Source: Clostridiales bacterium (GTDB taxonomy: Bacteria; Bacillota; Clostridia; Oscillospirales; Acutalibacteraceae). Taken from it: a stretch of DNA of 6,203 bases. How positions within the stretch are numbered: the first letter of the stretch is position 1; the number at the start of each line of letters is the position of its first letter. The stretch is taken from NCBI GenBank assembly GCA_012511005.1, contig JAAZGX010000032.1, forward strand, positions 1 to 6,203, written 5' to 3'. The translations under genes and the position numbers were made by a program. The notes below the pieces were generated by a model, which saw only the letters and a program-made list of their open reading frames with translations, did no database searches and was not told where the DNA came from. Of the stretch, positions 1-6,203 are shown piece by piece.

Positions 1-1389
1 AAGGCGCTAAAACAAGCGGAATTTGATTATATTGGCGAGGCGAAAGCGGATTATTTTACGGTAGGGTTTGGCAAAACAGTAATTATGCCGCCCGATATGA
101 ATGCGCGTCCGTTTTATGTGGCGGGTTATCGCGGCAACAATCCCGCAATAGGAGTATTAGACGATTTAATGGTAAGAGCCGTTTATATTGATGACAATTC
201 CGGCAGGGGCGGCGTTGTTTTCGTTTCAACCGATACAATAGGGCTATTTAAGTATGATACTGATATAATTCGGGAGCTTTTACAAGATTTTAAAGAAAAG
301 TCGGGATGCCGCTCCATAATAATTAACAGTACACATAACCACGCTTCTATTGACACTATGGGGCTTTGGGGTCCTACTATCGGCAAAAAAATCCCTAAAA
401 AGACGGGCAGAGACCCGGAGTTTTGTGAAATAGTGCGCCAAGGCGTAAAAAAGGCTGTGGAGCTTGCATATGAAGACAGCAGAGAGGGGGATCTATACTG
501 GGGCAACAAGGATGTGCCTGATACATGGCTGAGGGACTCCCGTTTGCCTATAGTTTTTAGTAGTCTTATGACGAGACTCCGCTTTGTACCGAAAGATGGC
601 AGTCGTGAAGTATATATATTAAATTTTGCCTCGCATTCAGAATCGCTCTTAGGTAAAAACTCAAAGGTTAGCGGTGACTTTCCCGCTTATTTATCTAAAA
701 GAATACTTGAAAAGTCGGGAGCGGAAACGGCATATTTCGTTGGTGCAATAGGCGGACTTATCAGTATGCACCCTATGGATGACGACAATGAAAAATCAAC
801 GGTAATAACGGGTGAGGCACTCGCGGAGATTGTTCTTTCCATTGACAATGAAAAGAAGTTAGAGCCGAAAATAAACTTTATAAAGCAAGAGTTTTATGTT
901 GAGGCGGAAAACTATGTGCTTATAGCCGCCGCAAAAGTCGGAATTATACCCACAAAGCCGCACGATATAGGCAAAGGAAAGTTAAATCTTGGGCTTTTGA
1001 CGGAGATGAGCTATTTTGAAATAGGCGACTTCAGAGCGCTTTTCCTGCCGGGAGAGATATATCCGGAGCTTGTCTACGGCGGTTATTTATCGAAGGATGA
1101 ATCGGCAGAGGGCAAGGGACCTGAAGAAAATCCGTTGCCGCTAATAGAAATTGCAAACGATAAAGATATAGTAATATTCGGCTTATCTAATGATGAAATA
1201 GGCTATATTGTCACGCCGAATGATTTTATGCTGCACCCGGAGCTTCCGTATATAGACCAAGTAAGGGATAGGCTTGACAGAAGGCATTATGAAGAAACAA
1301 ATTCGCTCGGTCCGAATACCGCTCATGTAATTGCAGATACCTTTACACAGATGTACAAAAAGGTGAAAGCCGCTAAGGGGGAAAAGTAG
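1..1389 (+). CDS. Neutral/alkaline ceramidase-like metalloamidase, 5' end missing
   Basis: The frame is open from the first base of the window to the TAG at 1387-1389, giving 462 residues (numbered here from base 1). The ATG at 85 is not a credible start: it has no ribosome binding site and lies inside the family's opening motif GFGKTVIMPP, so the gene begins upstream of the window. Family features in order: AGYRGNN; THNH (His112, His114) followed by GLWGP; NFASHSESL (His212) followed by SGDFPAYL; LPGEIYPEL (Glu352); and NDEIGYIVTPND (Tyr402). Characterised neutral ceramidases bind catalytic zinc with two His, one Glu and one Tyr, and all four have matches here. The family cleaves the amide bond of N-acyl sphingoid lipids, but many bacterial homologues have unknown substrates. 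The usual nucleophile region is replaced by GGLIS (Ser255), so true ceramidase activity is uncertain. A signal or membrane segment would lie in the missing part. It is followed directly by an acyltransferase gene with a one-base overlap. Confidence 0.82.
   Translation, partial: KALKQAEFDYIGEAKADYFTVGFGKTVIMPPDMNARPFYVAGYRGNNPAIGVLDDLMVRAVYIDDNSGRGGVVFVSTDTIGLFKYDTDIIRELLQDFKEKSGCRSIIINSTHNHASIDTMGLWGPTIGKKIPKKTGRDPEFCEIVRQGVKKAVELAYEDSREGDLYWGNKDVPDTWLRDSRLPIVFSSLMTRLRFVPKDGSREVYILNFASHSESLLGKNSKVSGDFPAYLSKRILEKSGAETAYFVGAIGGLISMHPMDDDNEKSTVITGEALAEIVLSIDNEKKLEPKINFIKQEFYVEAENYVLIAAAKVGIIPTKPHDIGKGKLNLGLLTEMSYFEIGDFRALFLPGEIYPELVYGGYLSKDESAEGKGPEENPLPLIEIANDKDIVIFGLSNDEIGYIVTPNDFMLHPELPYIDQVRDRLDRRHYEETNSLGPNTAHVIADTFTQMYKKVKAAKGEK
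1375..1381 (+). promoter_or_regulatory. Ribosome binding site for the acyltransferase gene
   Basis: AAGGGGG lies seven bases before the GTG at 1389, inside the last codons of the ceramidase-like gene. It supports GTG as the start and, with the TAGTG stop/start overlap, suggests translational coupling. Confidence 0.7.
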
Positions 1390-2135
1390 TGAAATCCGTT
1401 AAAACCATACTCTGGTTCACGAAATTTGGCGGCTCTATTGCTGTTATTCTGCCTAAGATATTAAAAGCCGGCAAGTTAAAAGCTACCGGCGATTATAAAA
1501 TATATAAACCATATGTCGATGAAATCCTTACAAAATGGATGAATTCTCTCGTAGAATTTGCGGGAGTAAACTATATCGTCGAGGGCAAAGAAAACATACC
1601 CGATGATGAAAATGTGCTTTTTGTAGCTAATCATCAAGGAATGTTTGACTTTCCTGCCGTTGTTACCTGCCTTAAAAAGCCGTGTGCTTTTATAGTGAAA
1701 AAGGAGGCTGCCTCTTATCCCGTTGTTAATCACTGTATGAGGCTTATGGACTGTATATATATAGACAGAGACAACGCGCGGGAGGCGTTAAAGTCACTTG
1801 ACGCTGCGGCGGAGTTAATTAAGAACGGGAGAAATGTTTTAATATTTCCGGAAGGGACCCGCTCTAAAACGGGTGAAATAGGCGAATTTAAAAACGGTGT
1901 ATATAAAATAATCGAAAAAGCGAAATGTAAGGTTATTCCTATCTTAATAGACGGAACACGGCTTGCTCTTGAAGAAACGGGAAACATAAAACCAGCGGAT
2001 GTTACGGTTAAAGTTTTCCCTCCTATAGAAACAAAGGATATGGACAGAAAGCAAATTAAAGGGGTTGCGGGCGAAATTAGAGAAATGTTTATTGAAGAAT
2101 TAGAAAAAAAGAAAGAAAAAAGCGAAAAAGCATAA
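1389..2135 (+). CDS. plsC: 1-acyl-sn-glycerol-3-phosphate acyltransferase (PlsC family)
   Basis: This 248-residue protein carries the four acyltransferase motifs of the PlsC/AGPAT family in order: NHQGMFD (81-87, the NHx4D catalytic pair His82/Asp87), YIDRDN (124-129), FPEGTRS (153-159, phosphate binding) and IPILIDGTR (183-191). The family transfers an acyl chain to lysophosphatidic acid to make phosphatidic acid at the inner face of the membrane. The hydrophobic N-terminus (about residues 7-25) fits a membrane-associated enzyme, and the length is normal. The start is GTG, sharing its G with the stop of the upstream gene; a good ribosome binding site seven bases before it supports this. The C-terminus is a lysine/glutamate tail coded by A-rich DNA, including an A7 run at 2104-2110. 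Specificity for lysophosphatidic acid over another lyso-lipid is inferred from the family. A second, housekeeping plsC elsewhere in the genome is possible and would suggest a specialised role for this copy. Confidence 0.9.
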   Translation: MKSVKTILWFTKFGGSIAVILPKILKAGKLKATGDYKIYKPYVDEILTKWMNSLVEFAGVNYIVEGKENIPDDENVLFVANHQGMFDFPAVVTCLKKPCAFIVKKEAASYPVVNHCMRLMDCIYIDRDNAREALKSLDAAAELIKNGRNVLIFPEGTRSKTGEIGEFKNGVYKIIEKAKCKVIPILIDGTRLALEETGNIKPADVTVKVFPPIETKDMDRKQIKGVAGEIREMFIEELEKKKEKSEKA

Positions 2136-2155
2136 CTGTCTTACATATAAAACTT

Positions 2156-2191
2156 AATCCCTTTGAAAAGCGTTTGTTTTCCAAAGGGATT
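2156..2191. terminator. Probable bidirectional terminator between convergent genes
   Basis: The arms AATCCCTTTG-AAAA (2156-2169) and TTTT-C-CAAAGGGATT (2177-2191) pair over 14 base pairs with one bulged C and a 7-base loop. The hairpin lies 20 bases after the acyltransferase stop and, on the other strand, 18 bases after the lacZ stop. The T-rich tail is modest on both sides (GTTCTTTCG on plus; AAGTTTTAT on minus), so efficiency is uncertain, but the position between convergent genes fits a shared terminator. Confidence 0.7.
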
Positions 2192-2209
2192 GTTCTTTCG
2201 TAAAATCAA

Positions 2210-5200
2210 TTATTTTACAGGTACAAAGGTAAGCTTAAACTCAAGTTTTTCGGCGGCATTTACCTTGTACTTGTCAAGGGTATCGGGTCCGCAGCTTGCG
2301 GAGCCTGTGCCTCTTGTAAAGCCGTCGACTGTTACAAATGAGGCGCCCTCATCAATAATATCCTCGCGGTGTTTTGCACTGACTAACAGCTTTTGACTGT
2401 AATTATGAGCATTAAAAGTAAAGCCTTTATCAGCATAAACAGCTAATCCGGAGCCCGATTTATCCGTTATTTTAAGGTACCTTGTATCGCTGTGGTTACC
2501 GTTATCCTGCGGTTTTATATAGTCCTCGTGCATATTGCTAACGGTGGCGGTATAAAGCCCTATCGGAGCGTGGGACTTTATGTCGGAAAGGTTTTCTGCT
2601 TCGCCCCTGCCAAGGTATTCTACTTTACAGAAATCTTTTGGCATAGCAAAATAAATACCGAACCGCGGTATATCATAAAGCGCCTCATCACACTTTTCAG
2701 ATTCTGTAAGCGAGGCCGTCAGCTCCAAAACTCCGTTTTTGCCTATAGCATATATGAAAGAAATATCAAACAGAGGCATTTTTTTGCCGTAAGCTGTATA
2801 GCTGCTTTTAACATTCACTAAACCGTTCTCTATATTCGTATTAAAGCCAACAAGCTCATAGTTTAGCTTGTCAAGCCCGAATTTTTCAATCCAAGCTCTT
2901 TTATGCGGCATATCATTGTCAAGCAAGGCTCTAAAGACATTTGGTGTTATTTCACTGTCCTTTGAAATAAATTCTGTATCGTTTTTAATATATGAGGTTA
3001 AAAATCCTGTTTTCGCATTAAAAACGGCGCTGCCTTTATCAAAATTAACAGTTACACCATTGTCATCTGACGAAACATTACACGCGCCCTTTTCGGCTTT
3101 CTCATATGAGAGCGGCACAGAGTTTAACTCGATTTGCTCTGTGGCAACGGTATGCTCGCCGTCTATATATGTAAAGTCTATATGGTATGTATCAGAACCG
3201 GTGCGTTTACATAAGGGGAGTGTAACTTTTTGTGATTTTTCGGGTTTTATATCGAGCGAAAGCGAGCCGTTATCTATAACAACGCCGTCTTTTTTCAGCT
3301 GCCAAAGTATCTCAAGATATGATGAACTTCTGAAACGGTTCGTGTTAAGAAAAGAGAATACAGAGCCGCCTTTATGCGCTGCTCTTATAGGTCTGTAAAC
3401 GGCTTTCATGGCAAGCGCGCCCGTATGCGGCGTTCTGTCCGGATAAAACAGGGCGTCTACGCAGAAGTTGCCGTCGTGCTTTTTCTCGCCATGGTCACCG
3501 CCGTATGTATACTCATATTTATATTTGTTATTTTCCTTTGGATTTTTAACGGCATGGTCAGCGAATTCCCATACACAAGCGCCCATTAAATTGTCATAAG
3601 CATAGAATATATCCCAATATTCTTCAAGCGCGCCGGGACCTACACCCATAGCATGGCAGTATTCGCAAAGATAGAAGGGTACCTTTGTGTATTCTTTGCC
3701 TCTTAATCCTTTTCCGACTTTTTCAACATCAAAGGGATGAGTATACATTTCCGAAAAGACATCGTAATGGTGACGCTTTGTGCGGCAGACACCCTCATAA
3801 TGAACGGGGATTTCAGGGCAGGCGGCATTTAAGAACTCATAACATTTATCATGGCATTTATAGCCGCCGGATTCATTACCGAGGGACCACATAATTATAC
3901 TCCCGTGATTTCTGTCACGATAATACATTCTTTTTACTCTGTCTACATACCGCGGCACCCATTTTGTATTCATACTTATATCATTTATGCCAAGTCCCAA
4001 GTCGGGCAGTCCATGTGTTTCTATGTCTGCCTCGTCAACTACATAAAGCCCATATTTATCACAAAGCGTTATAAAATGCGGGTCAGGCGGGTAGTGTGCC
4101 GTGCGCACACAGTTTACATTATACTCTTTCATTAGCATAACATCTTTTTCTAAATCATCAAGACTTAAAGCATATCCCTTTGTTTCGTGTGTATCGTGAT
4201 GATTTACGCCTTTTAATTTTATCTTTTTACCGTTAAATAAAAAGACATTTCCGTCAATTTTTATTGTCTTAAAGCCCACAAAATTTCTAAGGCTCATAAG
4301 CTGTTTTGAATTGTCCGCAAGAGTTATATAAAGTTCGTATAAATACGGTATTTCGGCATTCCACTCTGTAACAGAAAGCGAGCTAAAAGTGAATTCTGAA
4401 GTTTTTTCAGCAGGTATAACGGTTTTTGCAACGGTCTTTTCGCCGTCAAAAAGCACTATTTCAAGCTCCTTGCCGGAGATATCTCCGTTTAGATAAACTT
4501 CGCCGCTAAGCGTATATAATGAATTCTTTTTATGTGTTTTTATCTCAAAATCGTTTATATATGCATCGCCGTATTCAGTTATATAAACATCTCTGAATAT
4601 CCCGTTTTCGCGGAACATATCCTGTGCTTCAAGATAAGAGCCTGTACACCACTTAAATATTACGACGACGATTTCATTTTCACCCTGTGTGAGATATTTT
4701 GTAATATCAAACTCATATGAATTGTGCGAAGCTTCGCCATAGCCCGCAAATACGCCGTTTATGTATAAATCAATACAAGGTGAAGCGCCAAGGAATGTTA
4801 ATATTCTTGTTTTATTTAAGTCGCAGACTTCAATTCTCTTGCGGTAAATACCCGCTGAAAAATCAGAGGGCAGAACAGGAGGGGTAACGCCCGTATCAGT
4901 AAAGCCGTAAGGGCAGTTAAGGTAAACAGGCGGCTCATAGCCTGTTCGCTGCCATGTTGAAGGAACCGTAACAGTGTCAAACTTTAATTTATCCGTATTT
5001 ATTTCACGGGGCATCTTTTCCTTGCTTTTGTAATACTTGAAGTCCCATTCGCCGGAAAGAATGTGAACCATGGAGCTTTCGTAGCGCTCTGTTTTATAAT
5101 TTGCGGATATCTTCTGCTCTTTAGATTTGTCGGGGATAAAATAGGCGCGCGGGGACAGCCTGTTTTTTTCCATCAAGCTAAAATCTATATGGTTATTAAA

Positions 5201-5218
5201 ATTCAAAGAATAAATCAT
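2210..5218 (-). CDS. lacZ: Beta-galactosidase, glycoside hydrolase family 2 (LacZ type)
   Basis: A complete 1002-residue cytoplasmic enzyme, close to the 1024 of E. coli LacZ and without a signal peptide, that hydrolyses terminal beta-galactosides such as lactose. Layout: jelly-roll sugar-binding domain (about 20-215), Ig-like domain (about 218-320), TIM barrel (about 320-615), second Ig-like domain, and C-terminal small-chain domain (about 715-1000, with RALLDND near 762-768). Visible active-site elements: NHHDTHE (339-345), RTAHYPP, DEADIETHG (Glu400 and His402, matching the magnesium ligands), WSLGNESGG with acid/base Glu449, LCEYCHAMG with nucleophile Glu519, and Trp550. Differences from E. 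coli: Thr192 replaces Asp201, Asp588 replaces Asn604, and Cys976 falls where Trp999 lies. The open frame extends 13 codons upstream, but the ATG at 5218 is chosen because GGAGGG sits five bases before it. The protein is rich in cysteine, as in anaerobes. It is transcribed alone toward the convergent plus-strand genes. Activity on another beta-galactoside is possible. Confidence 0.93.
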   Translation of the reverse strand: MIYSLNFNNHIDFSLMEKNRLSPRAYFIPDKSKEQKISANYKTERYESSMVHILSGEWDFKYYKSKEKMPREINTDKLKFDTVTVPSTWQRTGYEPPVYLNCPYGFTDTGVTPPVLPSDFSAGIYRKRIEVCDLNKTRILTFLGASPCIDLYINGVFAGYGEASHNSYEFDITKYLTQGENEIVVVIFKWCTGSYLEAQDMFRENGIFRDVYITEYGDAYINDFEIKTHKKNSLYTLSGEVYLNGDISGKELEIVLFDGEKTVAKTVIPAEKTSEFTFSSLSVTEWNAEIPYLYELYITLADNSKQLMSLRNFVGFKTIKIDGNVFLFNGKKIKLKGVNHHDTHETKGYALSLDDLEKDVMLMKEYNVNCVRTAHYPPDPHFITLCDKYGLYVVDEADIETHGLPDLGLGINDISMNTKWVPRYVDRVKRMYYRDRNHGSIIMWSLGNESGGYKCHDKCYEFLNAACPEIPVHYEGVCRTKRHHYDVFSEMYTHPFDVEKVGKGLRGKEYTKVPFYLCEYCHAMGVGPGALEEYWDIFYAYDNLMGACVWEFADHAVKNPKENNKYKYEYTYGGDHGEKKHDGNFCVDALFYPDRTPHTGALAMKAVYRPIRAAHKGGSVFSFLNTNRFRSSSYLEILWQLKKDGVVIDNGSLSLDIKPEKSQKVTLPLCKRTGSDTYHIDFTYIDGEHTVATEQIELNSVPLSYEKAEKGACNVSSDDNGVTVNFDKGSAVFNAKTGFLTSYIKNDTEFISKDSEITPNVFRALLDNDMPHKRAWIEKFGLDKLNYELVGFNTNIENGLVNVKSSYTAYGKKMPLFDISFIYAIGKNGVLELTASLTESEKCDEALYDIPRFGIYFAMPKDFCKVEYLGRGEAENLSDIKSHAPIGLYTATVSNMHEDYIKPQDNGNHSDTRYLKITDKSGSGLAVYADKGFTFNAHNYSQKLLVSAKHREDIIDEGASFVTVDGFTRGTGSASCGPDTLDKYKVNAAEKLEFKLTFVPVK

Positions 5219-5223
5219 TTCAG

Positions 5224-5229
5224 CCCTCC
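5224..5229 (-). promoter_or_regulatory. Ribosome binding site that fixes the lacZ start
   Basis: GGAGGG on the minus strand ends five bases before the ATG at 5218-5216. The longer in-frame ATG at 5257 would place this site inside the coding region, would have no comparable site of its own, and would lie upstream of or within the predicted transcription start area. Confidence 0.88.
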
Positions 5230-5235
5230 ATTTAA

Positions 5236-5263
5236 TGTTATAAATTGATATTACCATATAACA
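5236..5263. repeat. Inverted repeat over the lacZ -10 box, candidate operator
   Basis: TGTTATA (5236-5242) and TATAACA (5257-5263) form a perfect 7-base inverted repeat with a 14-base spacer. Its centre (5249.5) falls within the -10 element at 5248-5253, a position suited to a repressor. The region is very AT-rich, so chance is a real alternative and no regulator gene is visible nearby. Confidence 0.35.
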
Positions 5264-5276
5264 AAAGGCTTTTCAA
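5248..5276 (-). promoter_or_regulatory. Sigma-A-type promoter for lacZ
   Basis: On the minus strand, TTGAAA (5276-5271) is followed by a 17-base spacer and TAATAT (5253-5248), with TGG directly before the -10 box forming an extended -10. Transcription would begin near 5241, giving a leader of roughly 20-25 bases that just includes the GGAGGG site. It lies in the 79-base gap between the lipoprotein stop and lacZ. No terminator is seen in that gap, so read-through from the lipoprotein gene is also possible. Confidence 0.7.
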
Positions 5277-5297
5277 TGATAAAACATGAAAATTAAG

Positions 5298-6047
5298 TTA
5301 GAGCTGCACTTGAAGATTTGTCAAATACATTTCTATCAACTCAAGATATGATATTAAGCTTAATATGATACTCTTTGCTAATTTAAAATCTTTCTCCTTC
5401 AGCGTTTTGCTTAATGTATTAAAATATTCGTCAATTTGCACAACATCGCTTTCATAAATCGGCAAAAGTTTCTCTCTGACCTTGCCCCATACCTCTAATT
5501 CACTTGCGAAATCATCTGATATTGCTTTTTCGTCGTCCTTTTCTATATGCAAAGTTAACTCTCTTAAATAGTAACCCATATTATAAAACTCTGTTCCGAC
5601 AGTAGGAATAAGGCTATAAAGCGTATCGCAAAAGCCTTTGCTAATTTCATTCGTAAGCGCACGCGCCTCAAACGATTTTTTGTCCTCAATAAATTTCATT
5701 AAATCTTTAAAAGACGCATCGGTTTTGTTTATATAATCATCAGATACTCCTTTTTTTAAGAGACCTTCTTTATATATATTAAAAAAGGAGTATATACCTG
5801 AGCATTTGTTTTTGGCAGAAACCCAGTCACCTATCAAAACATCTCTATAAATATCTGTTGAAACGGCGCGCATACGGTTTATACGCACAGTAATATCCGG
5901 CTCTTCATATGAAGCGATTGGATTTTTCATGTTGATATGAGGCTTCTCATCGCCGCCTTTCGGCTTTTTATATATTGAAATTCTCTGACAACCGCAAAAA
6001 ACTATGAGTAAAAGCACTACTGCTGTCACTGTGGTTTTAACGCGCAT
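5298..6047 (-). CDS. Putative lipoprotein of unknown function, helical, internally duplicated
   Basis: I do not recognise this 249-residue protein. It begins with a lipoprotein-like signal: MRVK, a hydrophobic core (about 5-17), then VFCGC with Cys20 as the likely lipidated residue. Phe at -3 is unusual, so signal peptidase II processing is likely rather than certain. A polar, flexible stretch (about 21-55) follows, then a mostly alpha-helical, charged domain to the end. That domain seems to contain two similar units: KEGLL (93-97), D110, F113, L116, K118, K123, A128 against REKLL (191-195), D206, F209, L212, K214, K219, A224. No catalytic motif is apparent. The protein would be anchored on the outer face of the membrane, perhaps as a binding or scaffold protein; this is inference only. 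A GAGGT site six bases before the ATG supports the start. It has its own promoter and lies 79 bases upstream of lacZ in the same direction, with no terminator between, though the two genes show no obvious functional link. Confidence 0.8.
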   Translation of the reverse strand: MRVKTTVTAVVLLLIVFCGCQRISIYKKPKGGDEKPHINMKNPIASYEEPDITVRINRMRAVSTDIYRDVLIGDWVSAKNKCSGIYSFFNIYKEGLLKKGVSDDYINKTDASFKDLMKFIEDKKSFEARALTNEISKGFCDTLYSLIPTVGTEFYNMGYYLRELTLHIEKDDEKAISDDFASELEVWGKVREKLLPIYESDVVQIDEYFNTLSKTLKEKDFKLAKSIILSLISYLELIEMYLTNLQVQL

Positions 6048-6053
6048 AAAATT

Positions 6054-6058
6054 ACCTC
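6054..6058 (-). promoter_or_regulatory. Ribosome binding site for the lipoprotein gene
   Basis: GAGGT on the minus strand ends six bases before the ATG at 6047-6045, supporting that start codon. Confidence 0.7.
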
Positions 6059-6077
6059 ATTTTTATAATCTTTGTAT

Positions 6078-6086
6078 ATTATAACA
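6078..6086 (-). promoter_or_regulatory. Extended -10 promoter for the lipoprotein gene
   Basis: The minus strand reads TGT-TATAAT, a consensus -10 box (6083-6078) with an extended TGn element (6086-6084). The best -35-like sequence, TTGATA, is 20 bases upstream, which is longer than optimal, so the promoter probably relies on the extended -10. Transcription would start near 6071, about 24 bases before the ATG. Confidence 0.65.
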
Positions 6087-6106
6087 ATATTACGCGTTAT
6101 TATTAT

Positions 6107-6146
6107 CAAAATAAAAAACACGGCATCTCATATGAAATGCCGTGTT
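6107..6146 (-). terminator. Strong rho-independent terminator of the gene at the right edge
   Basis: AACACGGCAT (6117-6126) pairs perfectly with ATGCCGTGTT (6137-6146), and the inner TCATATGA is itself self-complementary, so the hairpin can extend further past one mismatch. On the minus strand it is followed by TTTTTTATTTT, a typical U-tract. It lies 10 bases after the stop of the partial gene at 6157 and upstream of the lipoprotein promoter, insulating the two. Confidence 0.9.
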
Positions 6147-6156
6147 CGTTCAGATT

Positions 6157-6203
6157 TTATGCAAGATGTGCAAGATATTTTATCGTTCTTACCATTTGAG
6201 ATG
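6157..6203 (-). CDS. C-terminal tail of an unidentified minus-strand gene
   Basis: Only the last 14 codons are inside the window, reading SQMVRTIKYLAHLA and ending in TAA (6159-6157). The frame is chosen because its stop sits just before the strong terminator; of the other two minus-strand frames, one stops almost at once and one runs into the hairpin. The tail is too short to assign a family. It is the next gene upstream of the lipoprotein gene in the same orientation, but the terminator indicates a separate transcription unit. Confidence 0.6.
   Translation of the reverse strand, partial: SQMVRTIKYLAHLA

Noticed and set aside
183..1987. Minus-strand open frames opposite the ceramidase-like and plsC genes
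   Set aside because: They are antisense to genes with strong conserved motifs, and their translations look like random reverse-complement sequence.
2098..2132. A-rich run near the plsC 3' end as a programmed frameshift site
   Set aside because: It is within the last dozen codons, with no extended alternative frame or downstream domain; a lysine-rich tail explains it.
2163..2396. Plus-strand frame of 77 codons after the plsC terminator
   Set aside because: It begins inside the terminator hairpin and overlaps the end of lacZ in antisense; it has no recognisable content.
3785..3857. Cysteine cluster after the lacZ acid/base motif (Cys455, 459, 467, 478) as a possible zinc site
   Set aside because: The spacing does not match a known zinc motif, and cysteines are frequent throughout this protein, as expected for an anaerobe's cytoplasmic enzyme.
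2492..5248. Several plus-strand open frames of 60-176 codons opposite lacZ
   Set aside because: They lie wholly antisense to a clearly conserved GH2 enzyme, show no family motifs and lack convincing ribosome binding sites; they are shadows of lacZ.
6080..6086. Heptamer TATAACA shared by the lacZ and lipoprotein promoter regions, as a common operator
   Set aside because: At the lipoprotein gene it is simply part of the extended -10 element (TGTTATAAT) and has no inverted partner.
6117..6146. Right-edge palindrome as a mobile-element inverted repeat or CRISPR-like repeat
   Set aside because: It occurs once, is followed by a U-tract on the minus strand and sits just after a stop codon, so it is fully explained as a terminator.

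Overview
The window reads like chromosome from a low-GC Gram-positive bacterium, most likely an anaerobic gut-type member of the Clostridia. This is inferred from the AT-rich sequence, strong GGAGG-type ribosome binding sites, short sigma-A-like promoters with extended -10 elements, a lipoprotein of Gram-positive style, and a cysteine-rich cytoplasmic GH2 beta-galactosidase of the form common in Firmicutes. No phage, insertion sequence, CRISPR, tRNA or rRNA signal was seen.

Layout: two plus-strand genes on the left converge on two complete minus-strand genes and the tail of a third. (1) Positions 1-1389 hold the 3' part of a neutral/alkaline ceramidase-like metalloamidase; its reading frame is open to the left edge, so the true start lies outside. 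(2) Positions 1389-2135 hold a PlsC-type 1-acylglycerol-3-phosphate acyltransferase, which starts on a GTG sharing one base with the preceding stop and is probably translationally coupled. A hairpin at 2156-2191 separates this pair from the convergent lacZ and could terminate both. (3) Positions 5218-2210 (minus) encode a complete 1002-residue GH2 beta-galactosidase with its own promoter and a candidate dyad operator over the -10 box. (4) Positions 6047-5298 (minus) encode a 249-residue lipoprotein of unknown function, apparently built from a duplicated helical unit, with its own extended -10 promoter. (5) The last 47 bases hold the final 14 codons of another minus-strand gene, followed by a strong rho-independent terminator at 6107-6146.

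The left pair is plausibly a small lipid-metabolism operon: an amidase-like enzyme that could release fatty acids or lyso-products, next to an acyltransferase that makes phosphatidic acid. The right side looks like independent single-gene units: lacZ for hydrolysis of imported beta-galactosides in the cytoplasm, and a surface lipoprotein upstream of it. No sugar transporter or lac-type regulator is visible. No wholly new system is evident. The points most worth a second look are the ceramidase-like/PlsC coupling with an altered nucleophile region, the lipoprotein's internal duplication, and the reciprocal substitution at the presumed sodium site of the beta-galactosidase.

No stretch longer than 300 bases lacks a gene; the intergenic gaps (2136-2209, 5219-5297, 6048-6156) hold the terminators, promoters and ribosome binding sites listed.
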